Assembly (NCBI GenBank): GCA_963815505.1
Contig: CAWFGU010000006.1
Span: 20,722-84,721, forward strand
Source of the DNA: CAXBBB01 sp963815505
Lineage (GTDB): Bacteria > Bacteroidota > Rhodothermia > Rhodothermales > BA12
DNA length: 64,000 nt
Direction of reading: 5' to 3'
In this document: positions 60,877-64,000 of the stretch, one piece after another
How the letters are laid out: the number at the start of each line of letters is the position of its first letter
Numbering within the stretch: position 1 is the stretch's first letter
Translations under genes and position numbers: made by a program
The notes under the pieces: model-generated
The model's database searches: none
What the model was told of the DNA's origin: nothing
Seen by the model: the letters and a program-made list of their open reading frames with translations, nothing else

Positions 60877-62483
60877 CTATCGGCAGGCCGCATCGTCCAG
60901 CCGCAGAACAGGAAAGCGCTGCCCTTCTCGGATGGAGATCAGTCCCCAGTTGAGCAGCCCATCGGCGGAGAGCGGTTCGAGCAGTAGGGCAGCCAGTCGC
61001 GCCTCGGCGCCGTCGCGGATCCGCACGATGCGGTAGCCGGATGCGGGAATCTGCAGCGGCCAGCGCAGCTCCGTCGACGCGCACTTCGCGGACGCCCTGA
61101 AACGCTCGCTCGGACACATCGAGCGTCGACACGTCAAAACCCTGTGCCGTCGCGCGGTCACAGGCACCTGCGAACGGCTCAGCGGTCAGCCCGTGCGCCT
61201 GAATGCGTTCGATCACGTCGGTCAGCGTATCGGCGACGAGGTAAGCGGAGGGAGGGGCAACCTGGTCGAGCGGCTCGAAAGCAGTGAGGTCGCGCATCGG
61301 CGTCGGGGTGACGTCGTCGCGGCGGCAGAAAGACAGTGTCGCCGGTCGACGGATGGCGGAGGGTGTCGACGCTTCCGACGAGGATCGGGCGCGTTTGTCC
61401 TTCGCCGAGTCTGGCGTTGAGGGCGACCTGTCCGGGCATCTCGCGGCCTGCCTCGAATGCGGCGCGCACGTCGGCGGGATGGGCGGCGGTCCAGTCAATG
61501 ACGTGTTCGACGAAACGCTCGGTCGCGTAGACGCGGTGGGCAAAGCTGAGGTAGCTGTAGGCCTCGCTCAGAATGGCGAGGTGACCGCGCAGTCCGGCAT
61601 AGTTGGTGGCGAAGCGTGGACGCCAGTCGAACGTATTCCAGACCGGATCGCCTTGATTGGGCAGGCGCCGGAAGCCGTTGAAGTTGCCGTAATGGTAGGC
61701 GAGCAGGTCATCGTCGGACTGGAGCGACGCAGTCACGTCGGGCAGCAAGCGATTGCGCAGGAGGTCGGTAACAGAGGCGGGCGATCCGGGATGGAGGCCG
61801 GGCGCGTAGGTGAGGTGGTAGCCGTGGAATGAGCCATTGGTCGTGTGCAGGTCCATTACGACGTGCGGCTCGAAGTCTTGGAGCGCCCGGACAAACGCGC
61901 GCGCTTCGGACGAGGCGAGTTTGACCTGGTCGCGGTTGAGGTCGAGACCGTCGGCGTTGGGACGCTGCCCCATGCCGCCGAGCGGTCCGAGCTGTCCGGG
62001 CCGGTTGTCGAGCCGGACACGCTCGTTGCCGTCGGCGTTGTGGATCGGCGCGAACAGGAGTACGACTTCGTCGGCCCAGCTTGCGTGCTCGCCCATCGCC
62101 AATTCGCGCAGCAGCCTCAGGACAGCCTCTTTGCCGCAGACCTCGCCCGCATGAATGTTCGCCTGTACCCACACGCGCACCTTGCCCGACGCCCTGACAG
62201 ATGCGGGCGACGCATCCGCCACATCGCCCCAGACGACGAGTGGAAGCTGACGCCCCTCACCCGAGTAGCCGTAGAATGAGCGGTGCATGCGCGCGTCCAT
62301 CGGCACGAGCACGTCGAGGAACGCCGTCACGTCGTCGTAGCGCGAGGTCTCGTACCAGCCCGTCCGTTCGGGGCGGATCAGCAGTTCGTACGGCGTCCCC
62401 GGCGGGACCGACAGCGTATCGGGAACGGCGTAGGGCTGCGCCGCAACCGGGAGGGCAAACAGCAGCAGGAGCAGAAATCGCAT
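60877..62483 (-). pseudogene. M14-family zinc carboxypeptidase, two frameshifts
   Basis: The start MRFLLLLLFALPVAAQPYAV gives a signal peptide. WVQANIHAGEVCGKEAVLRL holds the first zinc pair (HxxE), FEPHVVMDLHTTNGSFHGYH the third ligand, and LSEAYSYLSFAHRVYATERF the downstream catalytic-type Glu region. The frame changes at about 61325-61335 (TGDTVFLP to DDVTPTPMRDLTAFEPL) and about 61065-61090 (FQGVREVRV to LRWPLQIPASGYRIVRI), after which ARLAALLLEPLSADGLLNWG runs to the stop at 60877. The catalytic half is intact; either sequencing indels or a C-terminally damaged gene. Confidence 0.75.
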
Positions 62484-62495
62484 CGGGGTTAAGGT

Positions 62496-62571
62496 GTAGG
62501 GGCGACTCCGCGAGTCGCCCAGAGGGTGAGCCAACCGTCAGGTCGCCACGGCCTACGACCTCGCGATGACA
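62496..62571. repeat. Composite intergenic repeat, degenerate copies of both families
   Basis: GTAGGGGCGACTCCGCGAGT begins at 62496 and folds on itself (GGGCGACT at 62500-62507 with AGTCGCCC at 62513-62520). Fifty bases on, CCTCGCGATGACA (62559-62571) is the end of the repeat seen at 5461-5561. Both lie in the leader of the M14 peptidase gene. Confidence 0.6.
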
Positions 62572-62621
62572 GTTGGAGGCGTGGGCGGTGGGGCTGGCGT
62601 GGTGGCGGTTGGGTGACGAAG

Positions 62622-62641
62622 CGCCGTTATATATAACGGCG
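62622..62641. repeat. Perfect 20-bp palindrome
   Basis: CGCCGTTATATATAACGGCG reads the same on both strands, an AT-rich core in GC-rich DNA. It lies between the 3' end of the transporter gene (62682) and the M14 leader. It may be a repressor site for the M14 gene or a transcript-end hairpin; no T-run follows. Confidence 0.5.
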
Positions 62642-62681
62642 GTACGGGAAGCGGCGATGGGCGCAAGGCGACGGCGTCAGG

Positions 62682-64000
62682 TCACACGTCGCGCGCAAGG
62701 TCCGGCAGGGTGCGGCGCATCAGCCAGCGGTTCGAGGCGATGAGCACGGCCAACACGACCGTCCACTGCACGACGCACGTCATCAGACTGTACGGTTCGA
62801 GCGGGTCCCACCAATTGGTCGAGTACGCCGTCGCGGCCTGCCACATCCACCAGATCAGCAGCACGACGGCTTGGAGCGGCACGGCGGCGCCGATCAGCAC
62901 GTCCCAGACGCGGCCCGGACGCCAGTCGCCCGGCGTGTTGACGTGCGTTTTGCGGAATTTGGCGACGCCAAACCTGAGGATCGCGAACGAGACGAACGCG
63001 CCCGAGATCATCAACCCGACGCCCCACACGAAGTCCTGGTTGCCCAAAATGTCAGCACTCAACGCCGACGGCACGCCCAGCAGGAACCCCACCCCTCCGA
63101 CGATGGCGACGGCCTTGGTCCGCGCCAACCCAGCGTCGACCAATACGCGCGTCGCCAGTTCGATCATCGAGAGCAGCGACGAGATAGCGGCGAACGAAAG
63201 CGCCAGGAAGAACAGAATCGCGAACACCTTCCCGCCCGCCATCTGCCCGAACAACTGGGGCATCCAGATAAACGTCAGCCCGGTCGATGCAGGACCGCTG
63301 TCTTGCATCACGCCCAGCACTTCGGCCTGCGACATCTGCGCGCCGAGCAGCGAGAAGACGGTCGCGAAGATCATCGTCGCCGCCAGCAGCGAGACGATGT
63401 TGTTGCCGACGCCGGTAATGAACGCATTGCGGACGACGGTGTCCTTGGCACCCATATAGGCCGCATACGTCAGGATCAGGCCCCAACCCGCACCGGTGTC
63501 CCAAGCGTTCTGCGTCAGCGCTTCGAGCCACAGGCTGGCGTTCCCCAACGTCGACCAGTCCGGCGTGAACAGGTAGGCGACGCCTTCTATCGCGCCCGGC
63601 AGCCGCAGCGCGTTGACGACGCACAGGATCACGATGCCCAGCAGCGTCGGAATCAGGATCTTGTTGACCTTCTCGATCCCCTTGATGCCGCGCGCAACAG
63701 CCAGTCCGCCCAGCAGCATCGCCAGTCCGTGCAGGACCAGCGGCCACAGACTGCCCTGGAAGCCGTTCCACACGCCAAACGCGGTTTCGGTCGAGAACGG
63801 AAGCGGGTTGAAGACTGTCTCGCCCAGGTAGAAGAAGCACCAGCCCGCGACGACCGAGTAGTAGAACATGATCGCCGTCGCCACGAACGCCACGAACGCG
63901 CCCATCCAGCCGAACTTGGGCCCGGCGATCTGCCCGAACGTTCCCGGCACGCCCTTGCGCCCCGCCCGCCCCATCGCATACTCGGCGACGATAAGCGGTA
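62682..64000 (-). CDS. Sodium:neurotransmitter symporter (NSS) family transporter, 5' end cut by window
   Basis: At least 439 codons. The frame continues upstream of the first ATG (PLIVAEYAMGRAGRKG, typical of TM2 of NSS/SNF proteins) and runs off the edge; the N-terminal TM1 is outside. At least nine more hydrophobic spans follow, including GLTFIWMPQLFGQMAGGKVF, FFLALSFAAISSLLSMIELA (TM8 region) and VWGVGLMISGAFVSFAILRF. Bacterial NSS proteins (LeuT, TnaT-like) import amino acids with sodium. Substrate unknown. Confidence 0.9.
   Translation of the reverse strand, partial: PLIVAEYAMGRAGRKGVPGTFGQIAGPKFGWMGAFVAFVATAIMFYYSVVAGWCFFYLGETVFNPLPFSTETAFGVWNGFQGSLWPLVLHGLAMLLGGLAVARGIKGIEKVNKILIPTLLGIVILCVVNALRLPGAIEGVAYLFTPDWSTLGNASLWLEALTQNAWDTGAGWGLILTYAAYMGAKDTVVRNAFITGVGNNIVSLLAATMIFATVFSLLGAQMSQAEVLGVMQDSGPASTGLTFIWMPQLFGQMAGGKVFAILFFLALSFAAISSLLSMIELATRVLVDAGLARTKAVAIVGGVGFLLGVPSALSADILGNQDFVWGVGLMISGAFVSFAILRFGVAKFRKTHVNTPGDWRPGRVWDVLIGAAVPLQAVVLLIWWMWQAATAYSTNWWDPLEPYSLMTCVVQWTVVLAVLIASNRWLMRRTLPDLARDV

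Overview
The window looks like chromosome from a high-GC member of the Rhodothermia/Rhodothermota branch of Bacteroidota. Evidence: several secreted proteins end in the type IX secretion (T9SS) sorting module of this branch, with the LPVEL...LTWQTASETNNAGF linker followed by PNP and GLYxVR motifs; there is a large TonB-dependent receptor, a periplasmic-propeller hybrid-type sensor kinase, DUF5916 and D15/Omp85 outer-membrane proteins, and frequent GTG/TTG starts. The family-level assignment is inference from these features; no 16S gene is present. There is one tRNA (Pro, GGG), no rRNA and no CRISPR array.

Layout. 1-5.4 kb (minus): a YnjBCD-like ABC importer (lipoprotein, two permeases, ATPase) followed by two amidotransferase-fold proteins and the start of a methylthioadenosine/purine nucleoside phosphorylase, probably one uptake-and-salvage operon. 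5.6-8.7 kb: TonB-dependent receptor. 8.8-14.5 kb: two convergent sensor kinases, the second frameshifted. 14.6-16.2 kb: a frameshifted Asp-box lipoprotein and a DoxX membrane protein. 16.2-22.7 kb: two MsbA-type half-exporters, one with a degenerate Walker B, separated by ribonuclease Z and a T9SS FG-GAP repeat protein that seems to have lost its 5' end. 22.9-28.9 kb: RCC1-repeat T9SS cargo, NUDIX hydrolase, a mini-protein that is little more than a T9SS sorting domain, DUF5916 protein and a broken HELIH lipoprotein. 29-31.1 kb (minus): psd-pssA-purS-clpS. 31.2-32.8 kb: two Tat-exported ferritin-like proteins. 33.1-37.4 kb: gamma-carbonic anhydrase, D15 protein, purD (sharing a CATG start with the D15 gene), propeller lipoprotein and a Uma2 nuclease remnant. 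37.4-41 kb: a large frameshifted outer-membrane-type protein. 41-41.65 kb: an AT-rich island beside tRNA-Pro.

41.6-52.4 kb: MerR regulator, EamA transporter, and a tightly overlapping minus-strand run of gluzincin/PD40/barrel protein, PQQ-propeller lipoprotein, PEGA-like protein, YqeY, CvpA and SbcC. 52.5-58.3 kb: two tiny membrane proteins, then ptsH-ptsI (no EII genes in view), polyprenyl synthase and adk, and a holin-like membrane protein with a partner. 58.4-64 kb: Nfu_N protein, an unrecognised 311-aa protein, two thioredoxin-fold proteins, a frameshifted M14 carboxypeptidase and a sodium:neurotransmitter-symporter family transporter running off the right edge.

At least six genes carry clear frame changes in otherwise conserved sequence. 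They may be assembly or sequencing indels rather than real pseudogenes, so they are annotated as disrupted and flagged. Two families of short intergenic inverted repeats recur in the window.
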